Shown: positions 17,997-26,200 of the stretch, in pieces | Numbering within the stretch: position 1 is the stretch's first letter | Layout of the letters: the number at the start of each line of letters is the position of its first letter | Source: Paenibacillus plantarum | GTDB taxonomy: Bacteria > Bacillota > Bacilli > Paenibacillales > NBRC-103111 | Assembly (NCBI RefSeq): GCF_013141695.1 | Contig: NZ_WHNY01000028.1 | Span: 107,781 to 171,780 of the forward strand | DNA length: 64,000 nucleotides | Direction: 5' to 3' | Translations under genes and position numbers: made by a program | The notes under the pieces: generated by a model | The model's database searches: none | The model's input: only the letters and a program-made list of their open reading frames with translations | What the model was told of the DNA's origin: nothing

Positions 17997-18815
17997 CTAC
18001 AGGACAATGATGATGACGGCTAGTAAAAGCACGCTCTCCAGCAGCTCATTTAAAGCGCCATACGTATCTCCGGTAAGTCCGCCAAGCTTGCTGCTGATGT
18101 AGGCTGCAATACCGCTTCCAACTAGCGTGGTGATGGTCATAAAGCCTAGAACAATGCTCCAGCTCGGTAACGAAGTTGGGTTCGCAGTGCAAATACATAG
18201 CGTAGTCGTTAATAGGGCTACTAATAAAGATATCGTGACATGCTTGCTGTTAACGCCACGGAACAGACTCCCTAATCCCGAATTTGGCCTTGCGTAAGAC
18301 CAAATTCGAATCGCTGCAACCATGAACCAACGACTCCATATCGGCACGATGGCCAGTAGAAGAAGCAGACTTCCTCGGTCCCCTGTTTGGTAAGTATCCA
18401 GCAAGGTATAGAGCAAGGAAAATTTTAGTAACAGATGCAGGACACACACAATAACGCCCATTGCCCCCACACGGCTATCTTTCATAATCTCAAGCATTTG
18501 CTCGCGGGGACGGTGACTAAGTATCCCGTCTGCGGTATCCATGAGGCCATCCAGATGCAGTCCACCTGTGAGAATGACCCAGATCGCTAGGAGCAAGACA
18601 GCAGCCGGCATCGTTGGCAGCACATAGGAAAGCCCAGCTCCTGCCACCATAAGAAGTAGTCCAATCACGAAGCCCACAAGTGGGTAAAATATGGCGCTGC
18701 GCTGAAACACGCGCTCGGTATACTCAATCTGTACCGGAATCGGCAGACGCGTTAGGAATTGAAAGGCGGCTGCACAGGCTCGCAGCCCGTCCATTAAAAA
18801 ATGAGTACGACGCAT
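17997..18815 (-). CDS. cobS: Adenosylcobinamide-GDP ribazoletransferase CobS
   Basis: 272 aa integral membrane protein. Joins adenosylcobinamide-GDP with alpha-ribazole (or its phosphate) to give cobalamin. Shows the family signature FQFLTRLPIP near the N-terminus and GGLHLDGLMDTADGILS with acidic metal ligands, plus five to seven hydrophobic segments. The start at 18815 has GGAGG at good distance, giving a 22-bp overlap with cbiB; an in-frame ATG at the cbiB stop has no ribosome site. The C-terminal GLTGDTYGALNELLE motif is intact. Confidence 0.93.
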   Translation of the reverse strand: MRRTHFLMDGLRACAAAFQFLTRLPIPVQIEYTERVFQRSAIFYPLVGFVIGLLLMVAGAGLSYVLPTMPAAVLLLAIWVILTGGLHLDGLMDTADGILSHRPREQMLEIMKDSRVGAMGVIVCVLHLLLKFSLLYTLLDTYQTGDRGSLLLLLAIVPIWSRWFMVAAIRIWSYARPNSGLGSLFRGVNSKHVTISLLVALLTTTLCICTANPTSLPSWSIVLGFMTITTLVGSGIAAYISSKLGGLTGDTYGALNELLESVLLLAVIIIVL

Positions 18816-19789
18816 AGGAGTCCTCCCATCACTACAAAACTGACGCCGTAGAGCATGCGCACGGCGTTCACGATATCCCGCTGCGTTCGCGGACGCAGCG
18901 GCCAGCCCAGGCGGGCGCGCTCACTCGCCGCGCCGCCATAGACGTTCAGCCCGCCGAGCTCGATCCCGAGTGCCCCGGCTACCGCCGACTCAGGGATCCC
19001 GCTGTTCGGGCTGGGGTGTAGATGCGCGAAGCGGCGAATCGCCGCCGCCGCGCGCGGAGCTGAGAGGCCCGGCTTCGCCAGGGCCACGAGGATCAGCAGG
19101 ATCCCGGTGAGCCGCGCCGGGATCCAGTTTAGGGCGTCGTCCCAGCGGGCCGACGCGGTGCCGAAATGACGGTATCTGTCATTTCGGTAGCCGACCATCG
19201 AATCCAGCGTATTCGATGCCCGGTATAACATCGCCAGCGGCGCACCGCCGATGAGCGCATAGAACAAGGGCGCGATGACCGCGTCCACGATGTTCTCCGC
19301 GACCGTCTCCACGACGGCTCGCGTGAGTTCCTCCTCGTGAAGCGCATCCGTATCCCGGCCAACGATGTAGCCGGTGTACTTGCGAGCATCCGCGAGATTG
19401 CCTGCGCGCAGCGGATTGTAGACCAGATACGCAGCATCCTTTAAGCCTTTGATCGCCACCGTCGTGGAGATAAGCCAAGTTGACACCGCATACCCTAACC
19501 AAGGATGAATATCATTTGCGAAGTGTACGAGCACAAGTACCACAATAAAACTCAGTGTAATTGTAGAAAGCATGAGCAAGAGACCCTTTATGCGCAGCCT
19601 TGTGCGGTGTTCATCCTCTTCGTTGCTTGATGCGGCCTTCCTATGGTGCAGTCTATCTTCCACCCAGCGGATCCAGCGTCCAATGAGTATAACGGGATGC
19701 GTGGGCCATTTCGGATCACCAATCAGCCAATCTAATGCTATTGCAGCAGCCGTCATCCAGACGAGTTCCTGCCAAGTATATATCCACAT
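18794..19789 (-). CDS. cbiB: Adenosylcobinamide-phosphate synthase CbiB
   Basis: 331 aa membrane enzyme that attaches aminopropanol phosphate to adenosylcobyric acid. The N-terminal motif ALDWLIGDPKWPTHPV and the region AVAGALGIELGGLNVYGG are diagnostic. Base composition changes inside the gene: the first about 300 bp are like the neighbours, whereas about 18,860-19,440 is strongly GC-rich, as judged by eye (runs such as gcgccgccgcgcgcgg). The reading frame is unbroken. The ribosome site is weak (GGTGAAG). A 573-bp gap with palindrome array B separates it from cobU upstream. Confidence 0.93.
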   Translation of the reverse strand: MWIYTWQELVWMTAAAIALDWLIGDPKWPTHPVILIGRWIRWVEDRLHHRKAASSNEEDEHRTRLRIKGLLLMLSTITLSFIVVLVLVHFANDIHPWLGYAVSTWLISTTVAIKGLKDAAYLVYNPLRAGNLADARKYTGYIVGRDTDALHEEELTRAVVETVAENIVDAVIAPLFYALIGGAPLAMLYRASNTLDSMVGYRNDRYRHFGTASARWDDALNWIPARLTGILLILVALAKPGLSAPRAAAAIRRFAHLHPSPNSGIPESAVAGALGIELGGLNVYGGAASERARLGWPLRPRTQRDIVNAVRMLYGVSFVVMGGLLCVVLIF

Positions 19790-19998
19790 AAGGGCTTCAC
19801 CATTCCGTACTTACTTGTCTACAAATTAACGGCTACGCTGCCCTCTTAAACGTCTCAAATTGTTTATGAGGACATATAGCCGCCTAATCACATGAAACAC
19901 AAACATTATTTTTCCACAAAGACTCCTAACACACGGGATTTAAGACGGTATTGGTGTTGTTTATAGATTTGAGGGTCGCGTAGGCTGCACATTTGTAT

Positions 19999-20183
19999 TA
20001 AATGGAAAATATACAGCTATTTATGAGAAATTCCTTTGAAAACTCGATTTAACTGTAAAACATGTCGTTAATTTCACCTTTTTTTGTTCATATTGGTTAA
20101 ATGGACAAAATTAACTACTGTTTTTCCATTTATTCATAATGCGCTCGAAAAATCCCCAAATATAACTGTATAAAATCCATCTA
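19999..20183. repeat. Palindrome array B: four TARCTG-N9-CAKYTA units, spacing 51, 62, 51 bp
   Basis: Units begin at 19999 (TAAATG...CAGCTA), 20050 (TAACTG...TCGTTA), 20112 (TAACTA...CATTTA) and 20163 (TAACTG...CATCTA), each 21 bp. Start-to-start distances are 51, 62 and 51 bp. The array occupies the AT-rich 573-bp gap (19,790-20,362) between cobU and cbiB inside the cobalamin gene block. I see no gene, no second B12 box and no clear terminator in this gap. Confidence 0.82.
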
Positions 20184-20362
20184 TTTGCCTCTGGCCCACC
20201 GTATATTTACGATACTTTCAGCTACAACTATTCCCTTTCCACTTAACCCGAACCACACAAACTTATCATTTAGATGTCAAAATAAACGGCTACTCGTCCT
20301 TCAAGGACGGAAGATTATATAGACAAATATTTCCAACTTATTATGTGTAACATATAAATTCT

Positions 20363-20917
20363 TTACAAATAAGCTCTACTTTTTAATTCGATCGGGATAC
20401 CGACCGTAACCAGAAAAACCTGCTGACAGACTTCAGCCACACGCTGATTCATCCGTCCAGCCAAATCTCTGAATTGACGGCCAAGCGGGTACTCAGGCAC
20501 AATACCGTCGCCCACTTCATTCGTAACTAAAATAAGTTGTCCACTGTAGGAGGACACGGCATCCACGAGTTCGTCAATTTGATTGGTTACGAGTTGAACT
20601 GCATTGTTCTCCTGCTCGTAATAGAGCAGCCAGTTCGTCAGCCACAGCGTCAGGCAGTCTACTAATACTACTGCGCCCTCGCCGCTCTCCTGAAGCTGCG
20701 TGAGACAGTCTCGCAGCGCATATGGCTCCTCCCTCGTTTCCCAAGGGAAACCAGAGTGAAGCCTCATCTGCTGGTGCAGACTCACCCGCTCCCTCATTTC
20801 CTCATCGTAGATGTGGGAGGTCGCAATGTAAATCCCCTGCTGGCAGCGATGCATGGCCAGCTTCTCCGCGAAGGAGCTCTTGCCGCTGCGCGCGCCGCCC
20901 GTTACCAGAACCGCCAT
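20363..20917 (-). CDS. cobU: Adenosylcobinamide kinase / GMP transferase CobU
   Basis: 184 aa bifunctional enzyme of the nucleotide loop branch: phosphorylates adenosylcobinamide and adds GMP. The P-loop VTGGARSGKSSFAEKLA opens the protein; IYIATSHIYDEEMRERVSLH and LVTNEVGDGIVPEYPLGRQF are the other family blocks, the latter containing the conserved NEVG. AAGGAGG lies 8 bp before the ATG. Downstream is the palindrome-bearing gap, upstream is cobT after 26 bp. Confidence 0.94.
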   Translation of the reverse strand: MAVLVTGGARSGKSSFAEKLAMHRCQQGIYIATSHIYDEEMRERVSLHQQMRLHSGFPWETREEPYALRDCLTQLQESGEGAVVLVDCLTLWLTNWLLYYEQENNAVQLVTNQIDELVDAVSSYSGQLILVTNEVGDGIVPEYPLGRQFRDLAGRMNQRVAEVCQQVFLVTVGIPIELKSRAYL

Positions 20918-20943
20918 CGTGTTCGCCTCCTTCTCTCTGCCTG

Positions 20944-22086
20944 TTACTCCCTCGAAACGCCTGCGCTTTCGAAGGTCGCCATTTCCTTCATGATCTTGCC
21001 TGCGGCATCGATCAAGTTGAACACAAGCACTGCGCCTGTGCCTTCACCCAGTCGCATATCCATTTGCAGCATCGCTGCGAGGCCAACCGACTCGAGCACC
21101 TTCGCATGTCCCTGCTCCTGCGATAAGTGCGAGGCGAGCATGTAGGACGCGCTTAGCGGGGCTAATCGGCTCGCCACGAGCGCCGCGGTCGACGAGATGA
21201 AGCCGTCGACAATGACCGGGCAGCGATGCTTCGCTGCGCCCAGGATCACCCCAACAAGACCGGCGATCTCCAATCCGCCGACTTTGCTCAACACCTCAAG
21301 CGCGTAATCACCGCTTGAGCCTTCTTCTGCACTTGCACTTGCACTCGCACTTGCACTTGCACTTGCACTCGCACTCGCGCCTGCACTGACTCCTGCCCCA
21401 CGCCCAAGCAACCCATTCACATCCAGCGCCGTATTCACAACCGACTGCTTATGCAGCCAAGTCGCATCGTCAATGCCGGTTCCACGACCTACAGCAATAC
21501 TAGTGTCTAATCCCGTCAACGCACATAAGATCGCTGCGCTCGCCGTCGTATTGCCAATCCCCATTTCACCCGTAGCGAAAAGCCGGTACCCTTTTGCCAC
21601 CAAATCGTCCACAATTTCACTGCCAGCTACAATCGCTTGCGTCGTCTCCTCCAAGGTAAGAGCCGCTTCCTTCGCCATGTTGCGCGTGCCTTTTCTAACT
21701 TTACAAGAGACGAGATTGGGATGCTCTAAATCCGCATTAACCCCCATATCCACACAAACCACATCAGCTCCAGCATGTCTAGCAAGGACATTAACAGCAG
21801 CCCCACCATACAGGAAATTGAGCACCATTTGCGGTGTCACTGCCGCCGGGAAGGCACTGATGCCTTCCTCACAAACACCATGATCACCAGCCATGACAAT
21901 AACCGCTTTTTTCTCAAAAGTCGGCATCACTTCACCTGTAATCCCAGCGACTTGGCGTGCGATATCCTCAAGCTTACCCAAGCTTCCTTGCGGCTTCGTC
22001 AACTGATTCAAATGGTCATTGGCTTGAAGAGCCACCTCTTGATGGATAGGTTCAATCGCGTTAATCAAGTTATGTAAATTGTTCAT
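20944..22086 (-). CDS. cobT: Nicotinate-nucleotide:dimethylbenzimidazole phosphoribosyltransferase CobT, with Ser-Ala repeat insertion
   Basis: 380 aa from the ATG at 22086 (MNNLHNLINAIEP) with GGAGGAAG upstream; an earlier in-frame start would run into the ATPase gene. CobT activates the lower ligand base. Family blocks: LTKPQGSLGKLEDIA, VIVMAGDHGVCEEGISAFP, ATGEMGIGNTTASAA, and the catalytic-Glu end MDMRLGEGTGAVL. Between GRGTGIDDA... and DYALEVLSKVGG lies an insertion of about 40 residues whose core (residues about 237-252) is alternating Ser and Ala, encoded by a hexanucleotide microsatellite. The insertion falls in a surface loop region by family comparison, so activity is probably kept. 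Confidence 0.93.
   Translation of the reverse strand: MNNLHNLINAIEPIHQEVALQANDHLNQLTKPQGSLGKLEDIARQVAGITGEVMPTFEKKAVIVMAGDHGVCEEGISAFPAAVTPQMVLNFLYGGAAVNVLARHAGADVVCVDMGVNADLEHPNLVSCKVRKGTRNMAKEAALTLEETTQAIVAGSEIVDDLVAKGYRLFATGEMGIGNTTASAAILCALTGLDTSIAVGRGTGIDDATWLHKQSVVNTALDVNGLLGRGAGVSAGASASASASASASASASAEEGSSGDYALEVLSKVGGLEIAGLVGVILGAAKHRCPVIVDGFISSTAALVASRLAPLSASYMLASHLSQEQGHAKVLESVGLAAMLQMDMRLGEGTGAVLVFNLIDAAGKIMKEMATFESAGVSRE
21331..21390. repeat. In-frame hexanucleotide microsatellite inside cobT
   Basis: Eight consecutive units of ACTTGC or ACTCGC (plus strand, 21331-21378) followed by degenerate copies. Unit length of six keeps the frame, so copy-number change would alter only the length of the Ser-Ala tract. 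Confidence 0.9.
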
Positions 22087-22108
22087 TATCGACTTCCTCC
22101 AGCCTTCA

Positions 22109-22885
22109 TTATTTCCCAGGTTGTAATAAAATCTGCGGAACCTCACTCACGGGGTGTTTAAGTACAATCGGCTCTGTTCCATATACTTCAGCTATTTGTG
22201 TACTTGTAATAATTTCTGCAGGTGTTCCAATGGCGGTTACTCGCCCCTCATGTACGATCATCAATCTCGTGCAATACTGCGCTGCCAAATTCAAATCATG
22301 AAGAACAGCTATAACCGTTAGTTCCGACTCCTGCTGCCAAGAACGAATATAATCCATCATCTGTATTTGATAACCGATATCTAGAAAAGTAGTCGGCTCA
22401 TCGAGCATGAGCAAGCTTGGCTGCTGAGCCATCACCTTGGCAAGAGCAACACGCTGCCGCTCCCCACCACTTAGTCGCTCAATCGTGCGATCTACGAGCC
22501 CTTCCAACTCAAGCTTTGTGATAATGGCATCAATAAGTCCATCCGATTCAGACGTATCTTCCCCTAGCCAATTTTGGAACGGGTAGCGTCCCATCTCCAC
22601 GACTTCACGAACCGTGAAGCCAACAGGCGGCAACGCATCTTGCTGAAGTACAGCGAGCCATTTGGCCAGTTCTTTGCGCGAATACGATGATACCTTTTTT
22701 CCTTTTAAAAGCACATGGCCATGCATGACCGGATCCATGCCGGATAAGAGTCGCAGTAATGTAGATTTCCCGCTGCCATTCGGACCAATGATCCCAAAAA
22801 ACTCCCCTTGCTCGACCTCGAAGCTTATATTATCCAACACTTGTTGTTCTCGAAAGCTCTGAAAGAGCCCCTCCACTTGAATCAT
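22109..22885 (-). CDS. Cobalamin/corrinoid ABC transporter ATP-binding protein (BtuD-like)
   Basis: 258 aa. Walker A GPNGSGKST, Q-loop in VLQQDALPPVGF, signature LSGGERQRVALAKVM, Walker B LLMLDEPTTFLD and the switch His in AVLHDLNLAA are all present, as in FecE/BtuD-type ATPases. The ATG at 22885 has AAGAGG nine bases upstream and starts 5 bp after the permease stop; a TTG three codons earlier would overlap it. It belongs with the permease and binding protein upstream, under the B12 riboswitch, which points to corrinoid rather than siderophore uptake. Confidence 0.9.
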   Translation of the reverse strand: MIQVEGLFQSFREQQVLDNISFEVEQGEFFGIIGPNGSGKSTLLRLLSGMDPVMHGHVLLKGKKVSSYSRKELAKWLAVLQQDALPPVGFTVREVVEMGRYPFQNWLGEDTSESDGLIDAIITKLELEGLVDRTIERLSGGERQRVALAKVMAQQPSLLMLDEPTTFLDIGYQIQMMDYIRSWQQESELTVIAVLHDLNLAAQYCTRLMIVHEGRVTAIGTPAEIITSTQIAEVYGTEPIVLKHPVSEVPQILLQPGK

Positions 22886-22890
22886 CGTGA

Positions 22891-23928
22891 TCAACCTCTT
22901 AACGTTTTCTTATCTTTATGGAGCAGATAGGCAAAAAATGGTGCACCCAGAAACGCCGTAATCACTCCCAGAGGAATTTCCGTAGGACTTAGGAGAGTTC
23001 GAGCTAATGTGTCAGCCCATAACACATAAATACCACCGCAAATCGCGGATAAAGGAATGATTAGTCGATAATCCGGACCAACCAACAGTCGCACCAAGTG
23101 CGGTACGATCAGCCCAACAAAGCCAACCACCCCTGCGACAGACACCGCAGCAGCCGTGATCAACGTTGAAGCGATGAGTACAATCAGTTTCGTACGCTCA
23201 ACATGAACACCGAGATGTGCAGCCTGACGCTCTCCTAATGCCAGCAGGTTTAATGATCTCGCATAGCTTAGCAGAATCACTATACCGATTAGTAGATAAG
23301 GTAAAATCATATACGTATATGCCCATCCACGCATCGATAGACTGCCCATGAGCCAGAAAATAATTTCATTCACCGTTTGGTTCGAAATCGAAACTAAGAA
23401 CGATACAAACGCCCCTAGAAAGGCTTGCATCACAACGCCGGATAGAATCAACGTTTCCATCTTTAGCTTCCCATCAATCATTGCTAGCTTCAAAACCAAG
23501 AACAGGGAAATAAGCCCCGTCGCGAAAGCCACAATGGGGATCGACCATTGTCCGAACCAAGCGAACTGCAGCCCGAAATAAATAAGAACTGCAGCCCCAA
23601 CAGAAGCTCCTGAAGATACGCCCAACGAGTAAGGGTCGGCAAGCGGATTGCGCAGAACCCCTTGGAAACCAGCACCAGCTATGGAGAGTACAGCCCCTAC
23701 AAGAATACCCAGTAACATGCGAGGGATTCTTACTTTATTAATGATTTGTTCCGAAGATTGCGGCCAGTTCACCTCGACATGACTTCCTATCCAAGGAAGA
23801 TGCTTCGCTAGAATCCCCACGATTTGTGAAAGTGGAAGCTGTGCCGACCCGATGGATAAACTCACCACAATAGAAAGAAGAAGGAGTAGAACGCCTACTC
23901 CTCCTCCAAACATCAATTTTCTTTTCAT
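22891..23928 (-). CDS. Cobalamin/corrinoid ABC transporter permease (BtuC/FecCD family)
   Basis: 345 aa with about ten hydrophobic segments. FecCD-family signatures: RIPRMLLGILVGAVLSIAGAG, RNPLADPYSLGVSSGASVGA, and the coupling-helix region VGLIVPHLVRLLVGPDYR. ATG overlaps the TAA of the binding protein (TAATG), so the two are coupled. Siderophore permeases share this fold; the riboswitch and adjoining cobalamin genes decide the substrate. Confidence 0.92.
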   Translation of the reverse strand: MKRKLMFGGGVGVLLLLLSIVVSLSIGSAQLPLSQIVGILAKHLPWIGSHVEVNWPQSSEQIINKVRIPRMLLGILVGAVLSIAGAGFQGVLRNPLADPYSLGVSSGASVGAAVLIYFGLQFAWFGQWSIPIVAFATGLISLFLVLKLAMIDGKLKMETLILSGVVMQAFLGAFVSFLVSISNQTVNEIIFWLMGSLSMRGWAYTYMILPYLLIGIVILLSYARSLNLLALGERQAAHLGVHVERTKLIVLIASTLITAAAVSVAGVVGFVGLIVPHLVRLLVGPDYRLIIPLSAICGGIYVLWADTLARTLLSPTEIPLGVITAFLGAPFFAYLLHKDKKTLRG

Positions 23929-24938
23929 TATTTCACCAATTCAGGATAGATCCCTTTCGCCATTTCCAGTAGTCCATCCGTCAGTCTCGGACCTGGGCGG
24001 CTTACGGAGTTCTGGTCAAGACCTATCACACGTTTATTTTTCACGGCGTCAATCGTATCCCACCCACCGCGCGTACGAATAATTTCTTCTAACGGCTTCT
24101 TACTCTTGATATCAACAATCCCGTTTGCGAATAAGATCACGTTCGGGTTCTGTTGAATGATTTTCTCTTCACTGATTTCATACCAGCCTGCTTTATCCGC
24201 AGCAACATTAATCCCCCCAGCTAGGGTAATTAATTCATCCATGAACACACCGCTTCCTACGGTCCAGCCTGGAGCAAATTCCATGTACACTTTTTTCTTA
24301 TTCTCTTGCTTCACATCTTTTACAGCATCGACAACTTTCTGACGATCCGCTTTCATTTTGGCGACAACTTTCTCCGCTTGCTCTTGATGATCGGTAATCA
24401 GTCCAAACGTTTGAATATTATTGATCGCTTCATCAAGTGTTTTGGGATCTACTTTAAACACGTTAATGTTCATCGCACGCAGGTCATCCACTGCTTTAGC
24501 ATTCATGGAAACACCAGTGATAACAATATTCGCATTCGTAGCAATGACTGCCTCCATATTGGGCTTCGTAATGCTGCCTAGCTTCGGCTTCGATTTTGCT
24601 GCTTCCGGATAATCGTCATAATCCGATACACCGACAATATTCGCTTCTAGTCCAATCGCAAACAGCGATTCTGTCTCTGATGGCGAGACCGACGCGATTC
24701 GTTCTGGCGCTTTGTCGAACGTAAACTCTTTACCTGTCGCATCTTTTACTTTCAATGGATACGTCGTTTTCTTCGCAGCGGCAGGAGTTGCCGATGTTAC
24801 GGGTGCCTTCGTCCCCGCACCACCTAGTTTCGATGGATCCGTAATTTCTGTTTCCTTCTTCGCACATGCCGCTAACGAGATCGCGGTCGCAACCGCTAAT
24901 GTAAGAATAAGACTTTTTTTGAAATTGCTCTGTTTCAT
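23928..24938 (-). CDS. Cobalamin/corrinoid-binding lipoprotein (BtuF-like)
   Basis: 336 aa. Signal peptide with lipobox (SLAACAKK) then a Thr/Ala-rich linker and a class III periplasmic-binding fold: FDKAPERIASVSPSETESLF, then VGVSDYDDYPEAA, the long central helix region, and GWYEISEEKIIQQNPNVILF. The ATG at 24938 follows GAGGG with 8 bp; a GTG one codon earlier is possible. It is the first gene after the B12 riboswitch and therefore of the cobalamin operon. Confidence 0.92.
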   Translation of the reverse strand: MKQSNFKKSLILTLAVATAISLAACAKKETEITDPSKLGGAGTKAPVTSATPAAAKKTTYPLKVKDATGKEFTFDKAPERIASVSPSETESLFAIGLEANIVGVSDYDDYPEAAKSKPKLGSITKPNMEAVIATNANIVITGVSMNAKAVDDLRAMNINVFKVDPKTLDEAINNIQTFGLITDHQEQAEKVVAKMKADRQKVVDAVKDVKQENKKKVYMEFAPGWTVGSGVFMDELITLAGGINVAADKAGWYEISEEKIIQQNPNVILFANGIVDIKSKKPLEEIIRTRGGWDTIDAVKNKRVIGLDQNSVSRPGPRLTDGLLEMAKGIYPELVK

Positions 24939-24979
24939 CACTTAAACCCTCTTTTCCATATTTTCAATTTACAGCCAAC

Positions 24980-25014
24980 AAAAAGTCCCCTTGTTCACTA
25001 GGAACGAAGGAGAC
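24980..25014 (-). terminator. Riboswitch expression-platform terminator
   Basis: On the minus strand GTCTCCTTCGTTC pairs with GAACAAGGGGAC (one A-C mismatch and one G-U) around CTAGT and is followed by TTTTT. It sits between the B12 aptamer and the first gene, so ligand-bound RNA would stop here. Confidence 0.85.
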
Positions 25015-25099
25015 GATAAATCGCGGTATATGGCAACGAACTTACGTGCGCTGCTTCCTGATTTAACGCGATCCTTTTCCTCGAAGGATGTTGTATCGG

Positions 25100-25235
25100 A
25101 ACCATAGGCAGGTATTCTGACTCTCCAGACTTTCACAAGTCTGAATTACAGTGGCGGGACCGTGCCGGATTTAAACCGGCTTCCCCTTAACTAATAATGT
25201 TCCATTTGGAATATTACCAGTACCTACAGTTGCAA
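25100..25235 (-). ncRNA. Cobalamin (B12) riboswitch aptamer
   Basis: The minus strand carries the B12-box sequence GCACGGTCCCGCCACTGTAA (complement of 25146-25165 or so), preceded by AAGCCGG and followed by a GTCTGGAGAGTCAGAATACC region. Closing strands GTAGGTA (25221-25227) and TACCTGC (25109-25115) pair to enclose the aptamer. A TATAAT box on the minus strand (25236-25241) could be the promoter -10 element. With the terminator at 24980-25014 it forms a complete transcriptional off-switch: adenosylcobalamin or related corrinoids would shut down the uptake and synthesis genes. Confidence 0.93.
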
Positions 25236-25274
25236 ATTATACATTGATGCTATTTGTCGATTATAAATGTTCTC

Positions 25275-25802
25275 TTATTTTTGCGCAATAATTTGGATAA
25301 CTTTCAACGCCTCGTCCATTTTTGGAGCATTCTGAGGAATGAACGCGTATAATCCTTTACCTTCAAAGCCCTGCTCTTTCATCCATTTGTTTCCAGTAAG
25401 TGGAATGCCGTACAGATGCTTCTCCGCAGCCTTACCTTCTTCTTTGATCTCGATAACCCCATCTGGATAATCCTTAGGGTTGATAATATTATCCAATGAA
25501 ACGAATCCCGCTTGGTTGCTGAGGCCTTTGAACTGCTCTTCTCCCAAGATGAAGATCCCGTTCCCACCAGCAGCTAGCTCAACAATCATTTTTTCCAATG
25601 AAAAAATAGGTGATGTATTCAGCTTCACTGTAGGAAGTTCTCCTACCTTGGATTTCAGAGATACTTCCAGCTTCTCAGCTGCTTCACTTGGAAACCCGTT
25701 AGGTCCCATCATAAATACCGATACATCTGCCTTCGGTCCACCACAAGCTGTAAGCATTAACATCATTCCTAGCATGACAACGAATAACCATTTTGCTTTC
25801 AT
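25275..25802 (-). CDS. Predicted lipoprotein of unknown function, 175 aa
   Basis: N-terminal signal MKAKWLFVVMLGMMLMLTACGG with acylatable Cys20; the mature part begins KADVSVFMMGPNGFPSEAAEKL and contains no recognised catalytic motif. Alternating strands and helices (IFSLEKMIVELAAGGNGIFI, LYGIPLTGNKWM) suggest a small globular fold like a truncated periplasmic-binding or NEAT-like protein, but I cannot assign a family. AGGGA lies before the ATG. It ends 25 bp before the B12 riboswitch region and is cotranscribed in direction; whether it relates to corrinoids is unknown. Confidence 0.7.
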   Translation of the reverse strand: MKAKWLFVVMLGMMLMLTACGGPKADVSVFMMGPNGFPSEAAEKLEVSLKSKVGELPTVKLNTSPIFSLEKMIVELAAGGNGIFILGEEQFKGLSNQAGFVSLDNIINPKDYPDGVIEIKEEGKAAEKHLYGIPLTGNKWMKEQGFEGKGLYAFIPQNAPKMDEALKVIQIIAQK

Positions 25803-25853
25803 GTGTATGTATTTCCCTCCGTCACGTACTCTCTCTTTATCGATAGTCGCCAG

Positions 25854-25877
25854 AAAAGTCGGTTTTCACCGACTTTT
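25854..25877 (-). terminator. Intrinsic terminator after the Spo0E-like gene
   Basis: AAAAGTCGG (25854-25862) pairs with CCGACTTTT (25869-25877); on the minus strand it ends in TTTT. The TGA of the Spo0E-like gene lies in the loop side of the hairpin. Confidence 0.75.
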
Positions 25878-26132
25878 CTTTCCAGATGTCATATATTCAT
25901 TTATTTTTTGATCCAGTATCGTACTTAATTCAACTACCGCATCAGATGTCATTTCTCGACCTTCCATGACCATCTGTTCCATTTTACGTCTCAACGTATT
26001 GATCTCTTCTTCAAGTAAAGCTAGGGAATTTTGCTTCTTGGCATTTCTGGTCAGCCAACGCTGTCCGAACTCTTGCTCGCGAATTTGAAATTGCTTCTGA
26101 AAGTTAGTAAGCTGATATTCCATAAAAGCCAT
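25866..26132 (-). CDS. Spo0E-family aspartyl-phosphate phosphatase-like protein
   Basis: 88 aa. The C-terminal half is the two-helix Spo0E fold: a first helix (EEEINTLRRKMEQMVMEG) and the signature S-x-x-L-D-x-x-I-x-x-Y realised as STILDQKINEY. Spo0E proteins dephosphorylate Spo0A-P and so delay sporulation. An extra about 40-residue N-terminal helical region (YQLTNFQKQFQIREQEFGQR) is not part of the minimal domain. The start at 26132 (MAFMEY) is chosen because AGGAGG is 7 bp away; the ATG two codons upstream is too close to it. Confidence 0.72.
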   Translation of the reverse strand: MAFMEYQLTNFQKQFQIREQEFGQRWLTRNAKKQNSLALLEEEINTLRRKMEQMVMEGREMTSDAVVELSTILDQKINEYMTSGKKSR

Positions 26133-26200
26133 GCTCATCCCTCCTTACTCTTAGAATACCAGTTTTCGTCTCCTATGAACATATGAATTTACAAAGAATA

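Noticed and set aside
19790..20362. Search for a second B12 riboswitch before cbiB.
   Set aside because: No GCCACTG-type B12 box on the minus strand in this gap.
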